Assembly: GCA_012656075.1 (NCBI GenBank)
Contig: JAAKBF010000260.1
Location: 353,655 to 417,654, forward strand
From: Phytophthora hibernalis
Lineage: Eukaryota; Oomycota; Peronosporomycetes; Peronosporales; Peronosporaceae
DNA length: 64,000 nucleotides
Direction of reading: 5' to 3'
In this document: positions 11,428 through 21,774 of the stretch, piece after piece
Layout of the letters: every line of letters begins with the position of its first letter
Numbering within the stretch: position 1 is the stretch's first letter
The notes under the pieces: model-generated
Seen by the model: only the letters and a program-made list of their open reading frames with translations
Databases searched by the model: none
Told to the model about the DNA's origin: nothing
Translations under genes and position numbers: made by a program

Positions 11428-13102
11428 TCAGTTCGTTGCGGAGAGAGCATTATTGATGAATCCAATAGCTTCGGTACGGTAGGTGTCCGGCTCAACGTAC
11501 GCCAAGTCCGTCACGTTGACATCGAACACGATATTTTGCGGGTCGTCCAAAGTGTACTCGGGCCACTTCAGAGCCGTCACTCCGTTGTTGTTGGGCGTCT
11601 GGTCCACAATGAAACTCGCCCACATGCGAGTCATCATGCGCGCGAGCTGGGAGAAGGTCTCGGGCTGGTTCAGGAACGGATTGACAGTGACAGCATTTTC
11701 GTATCCGTTTCCGTCAAGGTTGTAGAACACGAAGGCGACCTCCTGAAAGTGTGTGGCACCTGTGTATTCTGTGAGCCCGTTGACAAGCACGTTGAAAACG
11801 TAGCTATAGCTCGTGACGTTGTTGGCTGCCCATGCTTCGGCCGCATAACGGCGTGGAGCGTGCATACTGCGATCACCCGCGTACGCACAAACGCGTTTGT
11901 ACATTGTTCCGTATGCGGTATCGTTGCCTGGGCGTCCGTGCAGGGTGCCTGGAATACCAATTTCGGGAATATCCGGGTACAGATCAGCAAGAACTGCCGC
12001 CGATTCCTCACTACTGGTTCGGGAGAGGAGGTACGCTAGGAATTGCTCCGTGGTGTTGATACCACGAGAGCCAAACGCCGTGCCTTCGTCGTGGTTTGCT
12101 CCGAGTAGAATGGGCACGTGAACGAATTTGCCCTCGCTCAATAGCTCTGCAGTAGCATCCGGGATGAAATCGCCATCCACAGTTGGGCTGAAAGGAGCTG
12201 AAGAAGTCACAGAGCTGTTGAAGATAGCGGACAGCTCACTGACAGGTACTTGACGAAGACAATCCAGCGTGTCTGCAGCTGAACTGCAGTTGGTGGCGTC
12301 CGTGATGTTCTTGTAGTAAGCATCAAATGTCGACGCGTTCGTGTAGCTCGATAGTGCACTGGCAGGAGCACCAGACTGCAATATGCCACCACGGAAAAGT
12401 CCGTCATCACGCCCACCGTACGCAACTAGATGGCTGCCAACGCTTCCAGCGCCGGCGCTTTCGCCCCAGATCGTGACCTTGTCCGGGTCGCCACCAAATG
12501 CAACGATGTTCTCGTGCACCCAGTGCAGCGCTAGACGCTGATCTTTTAGTCCGAGGTTGGCCACTCCTGCTTCTTTGACAGCGCTTCCCCATGAACCCGA
12601 AAGCGGACAGACGATAGTTGATGCTGACACCGATAAACGGCTTCCCCGCTTGGGTGGCCTCGTTAATGATGCTGGAAAAGTTGTAGCGAGGGTCGCGGTT
12701 GCCGCCTTCGTAGTACCCACCACCGTGAATCCAAAAGCCGACGGGAAGCTTCGCGTCTTCCGAGATGCCGCTCGGACGCACCACGTTGATCGTCAGGCAG
12801 TCTTCCGAGATCACGTTGCCTAACACCCACTGGTCACTGCCGTAGCCGTAGCACTCAGGAGAATACTCCGTCGCGTTCTTGGAATCCGACCACGTCGTGT
12901 TTAATGGTTCTGGGTTACGGAACCGAAGGTCTCCGACCGGAGGTTGCGCGTATGGCATGCCAAGGAAGAGTTCTTGATCGTAGGTGTCTTGATAGACACC
13001 GTAGTAGGATCCATTCTTGACGGTGACCATGAGCAAGTCGCTGGCAGAAACCAACGCAGCCAGAAGTGACCCAGTTGCCAGGGTGTACGAAAGCGGTCTC
13101 AT
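11428..13102 (-). CDS. Secreted type-B carboxylesterase, paralogue 2; 2-base frameshift
   Basis: Same family and layout as 4759-6444: signal peptide MRPLSYTLATGSLLAALVSA, EDCLTINV, HGGGYYEGG, then GESAGAGSVG (nucleophile Ser), NHDEGTAFG and GATHFQEVAFVF. The frame breaks around 12588-12593 within FGFM(W)GSAV: two bases appear to be missing from the Trp codon, and the remaining residues continue perfectly in another frame. Everything else is intact, so this is either a recent pseudogene or a sequence error. A perfect initiator lies 55 bases upstream of the ATG. The first 120 residues are almost identical to those of the 16543 copy. Confidence 0.88.
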
Positions 13103-13156
13103 AGTTGGCGTTACTAGAGCACTGTTATTTCCAGACTCTACTGTGAATCACGAAGC

Positions 13157-13170
13157 AAATTGCAGAATGA
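13157..13170 (-). promoter_or_regulatory. Oomycete initiator (Inr) for the 11428-13102 esterase
   Basis: The minus strand reads TCATTCTGCAATTT, a 14/14 match to TCATTYYNCAWTTT, 55 bases upstream of the ATG at 13102. The same element in the same place upstream of the 6444 start suggests a shared ancestral promoter. Confidence 0.78.
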
Positions 13171-14283
13171 CTTTGGTTTGGGGCTCACTGAGCCTAGCCG
13201 ATTGAAGATTGTGCGCTCTGGGACTCCACAACCTCAACGTACATCGGTAGTTGACTTTGTTCTGGTTGATAATAGTTTCCACGTGATATTGCTGCATGAA
13301 TCTGCTTTCAAATTGATGAAGGCTCCCTTGGAATCCAAGTTGGACTTCGCATTCCTCACCTTGCAGCTGTACTCGCACACATGCCCACTTCAACGTCAAC
13401 TATCGTCGCGCCACGGTCCTTGAATTATTCCCACGTCGGCATCTGATCCCTTGAACGGATTCCCTTCGTGTCTGGTGCTTGGTCTCAAGGTCTCTGAACC
13501 ACGGGTCGAAGCGTACTGCGACGCGAAAAATACGGTTGCATTCTGCGCCCCACCCGCTCGAACACCATTGCGTGCGCTTTGCCTGCAAACCTGGAAACTT
13601 GACGCCACCGCCGATCACTCTGCCGAAGATATTTTTCGCTGTCGATTACGGGAACCGGTAGCATGTACTGTATACGAGGGCACCACGAGAATGGACACGC
13701 GATAGGGCAAAATACATGAAGACGCAAGCCATCACACAGGTAACGTTCAAATCGCACAGAGTGCTATATGAATGGACAACGGAGATGACACGCACACACA
13801 GGGTCTCCAGATCACACAGGAACTGCTCATCGAGGCACGTTTTACGCGTTTATCTAATTTTTATCGTCTCCGTTAACAAATAGAGCAACAATTAGCTGCA
13901 AATTGTAAAACCGAGAATGACTGGCTGCACATCAGCACATAATCGAATACGTCGCTATGGCCTCACTGAGCGTCTGGATGAGCGTGGCCAGCAAGCAAGA
14001 CGAAGAAGATATTGAGCGCTGATTGGACCGCTGTAGGACGTTCCGGACGAATACAAGTCACCCCGTCCGATGCCAGTTGTGTCCTGTTAACCAAGACCAT
14101 CACATCAGGAGATACCAGATCCTTGACTGCGCTTCCTCCACGTGTGAATCCGCCGCTAGCCACGCATGCACTTGGCGTCAGAAGATTCTAAGCTGCGCAT
14201 CTACCAACCAAAGCGATATCTACCAATCAGGTCGGCATTTGACGGAGTCTCCGTCACCCCGCAAACCTACGCTGACCCGCGAA
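13171..14283. other. Intergenic region without a supported gene
   Basis: Frames on both strands are short and mutually overlapping, with no domain. The 3' part borders a Mutator-like transposase remnant and may be the element's 5' portion. Confidence 0.4.
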
Positions 14284-14974
14284 ATGAAGCGCGTTGCTGG
14301 CCCTATGATTTCGATGCGGATGAAACCTAATCGAATCTACAACAACATCCTCGATCGTTTTGGGTACACAGAAGGCGAATCACCAACGTTGAAACAAGTT
14401 CAGTCCTTTTGTTGGACATTTCAAGCGCTCAGTCCTGAGCGAGACAGACTACATCGAGGACATGGTGGTATTGGTCAACCGTACTCAATTCAGAGCTGAC
14501 ATGCATGATGGAGAAGCATTCACGCTCGCATACAATGTGAAAGCTGATGGCTCGCCTCTAATAGGCACGGGTTCGGACGATGATCCGACACTTGTGGGAA
14601 TCGCAACGCCATACATGATCAAAAAGCTGGAGCTCGCCAAGGAGTATGTGCTACACATCGACACTACATACAAGCTGAACCAGTCAGGGTATTCAGTTCT
14701 TGTCGTTGGTCTTTCAGACCAATCGCGCTCTTTCCACCCTGTTGCGCTCTTTATAACTTCAACCTGTTGGTGGATGGCGCTTCGACATGGAGACAAACAG
14801 TTGTCCTTGTCGTTCGTGGTACAAATACAAGCTTTGCGCGCACGTCTTAGCAGCACTGAAAGCGACAGGAAAATCAGCTCCAGGAACAGTGCCCCCAAAG
14901 CTCGCTTTGTGAACAGGCGTCGAAAGCGGAAGGGGAGAAAAGCGGATGTTGGGCCTGCGTTATGCCTCGAGTAG
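14284..14974 (+). pseudogene. Mutator-like (MULE) transposase, internally deleted
   Basis: An N-terminal piece (NNILDRFGYTEGESPTLKQVQ) leads by a frame break near 14460 into the MULE catalytic start: VGIATPYMIKKLE, then LHIDTTYKLNQSGYSVLVVG, whose Asp is the first DDE residue, and SRSFHPVALFI. Within about 60 bases the sequence switches to a C-terminal SWIM zinc finger in another frame (CPCRSWYKYKLCAHV, the CxC...CxH pattern) followed by a basic tail ending at 14974. The middle of the transposase, including the other two catalytic acids, is absent. It is an inactive remnant between esterase genes. Confidence 0.82.
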
Positions 14975-15091
14975 ATAAAGACGAAAGCAAAGCTTGGAAG
15001 GTTGATTGAATGAGATAGTTGAGATCTAACTTCAAATAAATCCGTACGAGATCATCGCTCTATGTTCATGTGTAGCCGCACTGCATCAAAC

Positions 15092-15670
15092 CTATATGTC
15101 AGGAGACGAGCTTCTCCATCGGCGCTGTTGTGGGACGGGTGAAGAAGGGCATACGGCAGAACCCACCAAAGCAGTTGTCGTTGAGTCGCTGCTCACACTT
15201 TCAATGTCAACGGCAGCTTCCCCTTCCTTACTTTCATCATCGAACTTGTTCTTAGCTTGCTCCATAATCGCCGCGTTGATAGTCGCTTGACGTATGTTGC
15301 TCTGGTTAAGAAGGCTTAGCCGCCCGCGCTCACGTCGAGCCACATCCAACCGTCTCAGATACCCGGTGTGGGCCCGCTTTAATAACACGGAGTCAGGTGC
15401 TGCACAAATTTCTGCTTCAGTATCACGCACACACATTTCCAGCAACTCAGCTTCATCCCGTGGAACATTGTCCTCTTCTTCGCTGTCGACAGTGTCAGCG
15501 GTATGGCGTTGCCAGAATCGAGCGCGCATCCACCTGCCAGGTTTACTGCGTAGGAACCTCTCGTCTTGCTTGCGGCGGTCTTCAAGCGATAGATGCTGTC
15601 GTGACCAGGCATACTTCTTACACTTTGCGTCTCCTCGCTTCCAACAAAACACCCAGACGCGACTGTTCAT
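15092..15670 (-). CDS. Hypothetical protein, 192 residues
   Basis: An uninterrupted frame starting at the ATG at 15670; an upstream TTG is not used. I do not recognise it. The N-terminal half is basic and aromatic (RVWVFCWKRGDAKCKKYAWSR), the middle acidic (TVDSEEEDNVPRDEAELLEM), and a Lys/Glu-rich stretch (IMEQAKNKFDDESKEGEA) precedes a Ser/Pro-rich tail. There is no signal peptide or membrane segment. It lies just downstream of a transposase remnant, so it could be transposon-associated. The opposite strand also has an open frame of 141 codons, but that has no coherent composition. Confidence 0.4.
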   Translation of the reverse strand: MNSRVWVFCWKRGDAKCKKYAWSRQHLSLEDRRKQDERFLRSKPGRWMRARFWQRHTADTVDSEEEDNVPRDEAELLEMCVRDTEAEICAAPDSVLLKRAHTGYLRRLDVARRERGRLSLLNQSNIRQATINAAIMEQAKNKFDDESKEGEAAVDIESVSSDSTTTALVGSAVCPSSPVPQQRRWRSSSPDI

Positions 15671-16503
15671 CGCCAACTTAAAAACTGCAGTGGTAGTTCA
15701 ATACAATTGTCTAATGTAAATGAGTGGATAGTATTGTTCACGGTTCTGTTTGGCATACTACGGTATATTTTTAAACGATACGGTACGGTGGCATACTACG
15801 ATACTAGGAATGAAGTATCGTTAAGAGGTTGAAACACTACAGTAATGGGAATGAAGTACCGTGAAGCGTACGATATCCACTTTTATTACACCATACTGGC
15901 TTTTATTTAAAACAAATCACCGGCAGAGTCACATTAACATTAACTCGCGCGAGATAAAGTGAATCACCAGCAGAGTCATAAAGTGAATCGGCCGTGGGCG
16001 CTTTCAAGTGGCGAACATAATATACTGTGGACCACATACCTCTGCAAGATTTGCTGTTGTTTTACAGTGGTAGCGTAGACATGATTAAACACCCCTATTC
16101 CTCGTCTGTGTGATTCTCGGCATACTTCATATTTTTTGTCCATTTTCTTAATTCCCTCACTGTATACCCAGCCTTGTTGGGCCAACGACTGGCTTCGGCA
16201 AAGCGGACGTCGAATCAAAGGCTTTCGAGAACGAGTTCAATGTAGGGAGCCAAATAGGCGTGGTGTGGTGGGTTAGATGCAAGAAAACTTAAAAATGATT
16301 CTATAGCGTCTGGACCTAAGGCTTGGAATAGACATCGAGGAAGAAAGAAACAGGTTTCTGAAAATAGCCTTCCTCACACTAAGTAAGCTACATCTGCAGG
16401 AAACCTCCAAATGCAGTAGGCAACAAGGGACGACAATGCTCAACGCCTATCCATTTCTTCATGTACTCTCCGTGGTTTGCTCCGCGTCGCGCCAATCGCA
16501 GGT
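15671..16503. other. Intergenic, with short direct repeats
   Basis: GAATGAAGTA(T/C)CGT occurs twice in direct orientation (about 15809 and 15850), with further variants of ACGGTA/TACGATAC between about 15750 and 15880. CACCRGCAGAGTCA also recurs near 15920 and 15966. No gene is supported. Confidence 0.45.
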
Positions 16504-16517
16504 TCATTCCTCGATCT
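16504..16517 (+). promoter_or_regulatory. Probable oomycete initiator for the 16543 esterase
   Basis: TCATTCCTCGATCT matches 12 of 14 positions of the initiator consensus and lies 26 bases before the ATG at 16543, similar to the other esterase paralogues. Confidence 0.5.
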
Positions 16518-16542
16518 GCTTGCACCCTCCTAAGCTCATTCG

Positions 16543-18211
16543 ATGCGTCCTCTTCAATCCTTCTTCACTGTTGTGGCACTACTGGTGGTGGCAAGTTCTG
16601 CAGCCAGCCTACCCACGGTCACGGTCAAGAATGGATCCTACTACGGCATCTACCAAGATACCTACGACCAAGACCTCTTCCTCGGTATTCCCTACGCGCA
16701 GCCTCCGGTCGGAGACCTTCGCTTTCGCAACCCGGAACCATTAAACGCGACGTGGTCGGATTCCAAGAATGCGACGGAGTACTCTCCTGAGTGCTATGGC
16801 TATGGCAGCGACCAGTGGGTGTTGGGCAACGTGATCTCGGAGGACTGCCTGACGATCAACGTGGTTCGTCCGAGCGGTATCTCGGAAGACGCAAAACTTC
16901 CCGTTGGTTTTGGATCCACGGCGGAGCGTACGTTCAAGGCGGCAATCGCGACCCTCGTTACAACTTCTCGTACATCATCGACGAGGCTACGAAAGCGGGG
17001 AAGCCGTTCATCGGTGTCAGTATCAACTATCGTCTGTCCGGCTTCGGGTTCATGTGGGGTAGCTCTGTCGAGGAAGCCGGAGTCGGAAATCTCGGACTCA
17101 AGGACCAACGCTTGGCACTGCGCTGGGTCAATGAAAACATCGCCTCGTTTGGTGGTGATCCGACAAAGGTTACGCTTTGGGGTGAAAGTGCTGGAGCTGG
17201 GAGCGTTGGCCACCAGCTTGTCGCCTTCGGTGGGCGTGACGACGGACTCTTTCGCGGTGGCATCATGCAGTCGGGAGCTCCCATCAACGGACCCTCCAAG
17301 TACACGAACGCCTCAGCGTTCGACGTCTACTACAACAACATCACTGCGGCTACCAACTGCAGCTCTGCCGAGGACACTTTGGATTGTCTTCGCCAGGTTC
17401 CAGTCGCCCAACTGTCGGATATCTTGAACAGCTCCGTGTTTACCTATGCCCCGTTCTATCCCGTTGTGGATGGTGACTTCATTGTGAAGGCTGGTCCTAC
17501 ACTGATGAACGAGGGTAAGTTTGTGCACGTGCCTATTCTCCATGGCACAAACCACGACGAAGGCACTGCGTTCGGAACGACGGGCATTGATACTACAGAC
17601 GAGTTTCTAGCGTACGTTGAGAGTGTCACCGAAAGCGCCGAAGACGCTGCTGTGCTTGTAGACTTGTACCCCGACGTCCCCGAAATCGGAATCCCTGGCA
17701 CCCTGCACGGACGTCCAGGCAACGACACCCCTACGGACACATGTACAAACGAGTGTCTGCGTACGCTGGTGATAAGACGATGCATGCTCCACGCCGCTTT
17801 GCATCGCAGACCTGGGCGGCCAACAACGTTACCAGCTACAGCTACGTTGTCAACGTGCTGGTCAACGGACTCAGTCAGTACATCGGCTCGACGCACTTCC
17901 AAGAGGTCGCTTTCGTGTTTAACAACGTCGAGGGCAATGGCTATAACAACTCGGTTACGGTCGACCCGTTCCTAAATGAACCTGAGACTTTCAAGTTGCT
18001 CGCGCGCACGATGAGCAGCATGTGGGCGAGTTTCATTGTGGATCAAACGCCCAACAACAACAACGTGACCGAGATCGAGTGGCCGGTGTACACGCTCGAC
18101 GACCCGCAAAACGTTGTTTTCGACGTCAATGTGACCGAATTGGCCTACGTCGAGCCGGACACATACCGCGCTGAAGGCATTGCGTACATCACGAACGGCT
18201 ACAGCAAATAG
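16543..18211 (+). CDS. Secreted type-B carboxylesterase, paralogue 3; two 1-base frameshifts
   Basis: Type-B carboxylesterase with signal peptide (MRPLQSFFTVVALLVVASSAAS), EDCLTINV, HGGAYVQGG, GESAGAGSVG nucleophile elbow, NHDEGTAFG and GSTHFQEVAFVF. Three frames are needed. The first ends near 16908, where a run of T is one base short before WIHGG. The second runs to about 17730, where one base is missing in the GNDT-x-YGHMYKR region. The third ends at 18211. Both lesions are isolated single-base losses in an otherwise conserved gene. It is head-to-tail with the next paralogue and is the closest relative of the minus-strand 11428-13102 copy. Confidence 0.88.
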
Positions 18212-18781
18212 AAATAAAAACTTGAAAATGCGAGGATAACGCTGTCATCATAACAGGGCAGTCACGAGACACTGATTATTTATGGCTTCAACTGCGGCTT
18301 TCCTGCTTCAACCACAAAGCAAAGCGTGAACTTGAACGCAGTGACCTGGTGGCAAAACAGCTGAGCAAAGACGGTCGTTGCCAACGACTCGTTGGGTTCG
18401 CACGCAGGCCCTTCAGTGAAGTTCACGTACTGTAAAACCTGCATACGAACCTGCTTGAATCAAGCCTTGATTGGCATCAACGTTGCTGTCAACTTGGCTG
18501 ACGTGACGTCGATTATGGTCATGCATGGCGAAATTCTCCGTTGGCTCCAAACACTCAGGATCCCGCTTGGTTGATGCATTTCGGACTCTGAAGTTCGGAG
18601 TCGTCAACACAAACGGCAAGTTTGGTCCAGTCAATCCCTCGGACACATCCGACGGGAGACCAAGTTGCAGTTGAATGCGGCTCGTTTTTGCGGGACCACG
18701 CAATCCGTTGCGGCACAAATTGTACACATGCTGCTCGGAGCGACACTTTCCGTCTTCCTCGCAATAGTCGACAACTTGGCC

Positions 18782-20467
18782 ATGCGCGCTTTCCTCTCTC
18801 CAGTCGTGGCCATCACGCTCCTGGCAGTATTAATACCAATTGATGCCTCGGAATCGCCCACGGTCACCGTCAAGAACGGTTCCTACTACGGAATCCACCA
18901 GGACACCTATGACCAAGACTTCTTCCTCGGGATGCCCTTCGCACAACCACCAGTGAACAACCTCCGATTCCGGAATCCAGAGTCGCTCAACACAACATGG
19001 ACCGAAGTCAAAAATGCGACGGAATACTCACCAGAGTGCTACGGCTACGGCAGCGACCAGTGGGTACTGGGCAACATCATTTCGGAGGACTGCTTGACGA
19101 TCAACGTGGTGCGTCCGAGCAACGTCTCTGAAGGCGACGACCTGCCAGTCGGTGTTTGGGTCCACGGTGGTGGTCTCATCCAGGGTGGTGCCCGTGACCC
19201 TCGCTACAACTTGTCGTACATGATGGATGAAGCTACGAATGCCGGCAAACCGTTCATCGGAGTGAGCTTCAACTACCGTCTCCAGGCCTTCGGATTCATG
19301 TCGGGTACCGCTGTGCATGAGGCCGGCGTGGCGAACCTCGCACTGAAAGACCAGCGTCTGGCACTGCACTGGGTGCAGGAGAACATTGCGGCTTTCGGAG
19401 GTGACGCCAGCAAAGTCACCGTTTGGGGTGAGAGCGCCGGTGCTCGAAGTATCGGGTACCAGCTCATTGCCTACGACGGTCGTGACGACGGTCTCTTCCG
19501 AAGTGCTGTGATGCAGTCGGGGGCATCGGCCTATTGGCCCAAGAGCTTCAAGAACGCCTCCGCCTGGGACGTCCACTATGACAGCATCACCAACGCAGCC
19601 AACTGCAGTTCTGCTGAAGATACACTTGAGTGTCTCCGTCACGTTCCGATTGACACACTATCGACCGTTTTCAACAGCTCAGCCGCGACCACTGCCATGT
19701 ACGCGCCGTCCGTCGATGGCGACTTCCTCACGGACGTGGGCCCAACACTCATCGGTGAGGGCAAGTTCGTGCACGTTCCGATCCTTCATGGCGCCAACTT
19801 TGACGAAGGAACAGCTTTCGGCAAGACTGGTATTGACACGACCGAGGAGTTCGTCCAGTACCTCGTTGGAACCATGGGCTACAGCGACGACGAGGCTGAC
19901 GTGTTTCTGAAGATGTACCCCGACATCCCGCAGATCGGCATCCCTGCTACGCTTGATGGTCGTCCGGGCAACGACACGACCTATGGATACATGTACAAGC
20001 GTGTGGAGGCGTACGCCGGCGACAACAACCAGCACGGACCTCGCCGCTTTACGTCTCAAATGTGGGCGCGCGATGACGTGCCGGTGTACAGCTACCGCTT
20101 CAACGTGCTTCCCGCCGGGATCTCGCAGTACCTCGGCTCAACGCACTTCACGGAAGTCGCGTTCGTCTTTTACAACCTGCTTGGTGACGGCTACAACAAC
20201 TCGGTGGCAACGGATCCGTTCTTAGATAAGCCGGAGAGCTACAAGCTGCTCGCTCGTGTCATGACGCGCATGTGGACGAGCTTCATCGTGGACCAGACGC
20301 CCAACAACAACAATCTGACGGACGTGATCTGGCCGCAGTACTCGTTGGACGACCCGCAGAACATCATATTCGACGCTAACAAGACCGATCTCGCCTACGT
20401 TGAGCCAGACCTGTTCCGCGCCGAGGCGATCGCGTGCATCCACAGCCTGTACAACACCACCTCGTAA
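18782..20467 (+). CDS. Secreted type-B carboxylesterase, paralogue 4, intact
   Basis: An intact 561-residue carboxylesterase. A longer upstream extension is open, but the ATG at 18782 gives the signal peptide MRAFLSPVVAITLLAVLIP and aligns with the starts of the other three paralogues, so it is preferred. Landmarks are EDCLTINV, HGGGLIQGG, GESAGARSIG (catalytic Ser), NFDEGTAFG and GSTHFTEVAFVF. It begins about 570 bases after paralogue 3 on the same strand. It is more diverged at the N-terminus than copies 2 and 3 are from each other, so the array is not simply a recent burst. Confidence 0.92.
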   Translation: MRAFLSPVVAITLLAVLIPIDASESPTVTVKNGSYYGIHQDTYDQDFFLGMPFAQPPVNNLRFRNPESLNTTWTEVKNATEYSPECYGYGSDQWVLGNIISEDCLTINVVRPSNVSEGDDLPVGVWVHGGGLIQGGARDPRYNLSYMMDEATNAGKPFIGVSFNYRLQAFGFMSGTAVHEAGVANLALKDQRLALHWVQENIAAFGGDASKVTVWGESAGARSIGYQLIAYDGRDDGLFRSAVMQSGASAYWPKSFKNASAWDVHYDSITNAANCSSAEDTLECLRHVPIDTLSTVFNSSAATTAMYAPSVDGDFLTDVGPTLIGEGKFVHVPILHGANFDEGTAFGKTGIDTTEEFVQYLVGTMGYSDDEADVFLKMYPDIPQIGIPATLDGRPGNDTTYGYMYKRVEAYAGDNNQHGPRRFTSQMWARDDVPVYSYRFNVLPAGISQYLGSTHFTEVAFVFYNLLGDGYNNSVATDPFLDKPESYKLLARVMTRMWTSFIVDQTPNNNNLTDVIWPQYSLDDPQNIIFDANKTDLAYVEPDLFRAEAIACIHSLYNTTS

Positions 20468-21774
20468 ACCAATTTAATGATTCGCCGCAGTCTGGGAATT
20501 GCAGTGTGAGTACCTAAGTCTGTAATGGACGTAATTGACATTGCAAAGTTCGGAAGACTGCGCCCCTCAACGCTGCAGGATCTCGAAGTTTCGAAGACGA
20601 AACATCGCTTCACATGGCTGCAATGTACTTCGAAGTAATTGCAAGTGCATGGACGGCGTCACGCTGGTAAAGTGCTCTACCGCCCCCATCGTAAGATGAG
20701 AACCCCATTTACCGTACCACGACCTATGAAGGGCGGACATCCTGTACCTATTTCAATTAAAATTGTCTCGAAGCTTGAGCTCTCACCATCGCGTAACTCA
20801 CGGACCATGCCTTAATTTCATCGTTTTGCTGACTCCATGCCTCCACGAGTTTGCTCGCGGCCTTCAACGACCAGGATCGGGCAGAGTTGCCACGCGCGAC
20901 TCGATCGTGAGGACGTGAGGCCGTAGAACTTGACTGAAAGCTCGAGAGTCTGTTCTTTTAACGGTCGGAAAGGCCAACGACGCGTGTGTCAAAGACTCTT
21001 TGAAAGAGGCCAAGCGCTGCTTCCCACCTCGAGAGCTCTTCTACTGCGGGAGCTCTTTACTGAAGAAAGTCGACTGGCTGGTCAACCAGCTTGCTAATGT
21101 ACACATCTGCAGAAACCACGTGACAATTGATGCTTTCTAAACAGGAACGAGTCTCACCACCGTGGAGGTGCAACCGTACGAGACAGCGAGCAAGCATGCT
21201 TGCCGCAACAAGTGGAAGCGATGGCAAATTCGCCATTTGAAATGGCCTCAAAATGCTCAAGAGCCCTTGCTCAAATCGACGACAACGAAGAGGCAGTAAC
21301 ATTCGCGCAGACGAACGGACGGAATCCGCTAACACAGGTAATTAATTTCACACAGGCTTTCTGTTATTGCATTTAGCTTACAAATCAAAGAGTTGGATCG
21401 ATTTAATTTATAAGTTAACATTCACCTGTTTCAGCAGGAAATCGACTACTGCAGGTGCGGACACGGACGGGTATCGTCACATTGTGGTGCTCGGTGATCT
21501 GCTCGCGATTGTAGAGCTCGGGCTCGGGCTGGACGCCCAAGCTGCTGTATTACAGCCTGTAAATCCAGCCAGCGCAGTTCTTCCGCCGTCGTGTCATTCG
21601 CAAACCGGCCTCGAGCAGGAGGAATCGCTCGCCCCACTCGGTCCGAGTCCACTAGTGTCGACTTGCATCCGTCGCTAGTATCTACAGTATCTACGCTACG
21701 TGCACCGAAATCCATTCAGACCCTCTCGGTGCTGACTAGTTCAACCTGCGTAACGGTCGCTAGCGGAGACCAGC
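20468..21774. other. Intergenic region without a supported gene
   Basis: It separates the esterase array from the START-FYVE array. Frames are below 105 codons and show no domain. The last few hundred bases should contain the promoter of the first START-FYVE gene. Confidence 0.45.
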
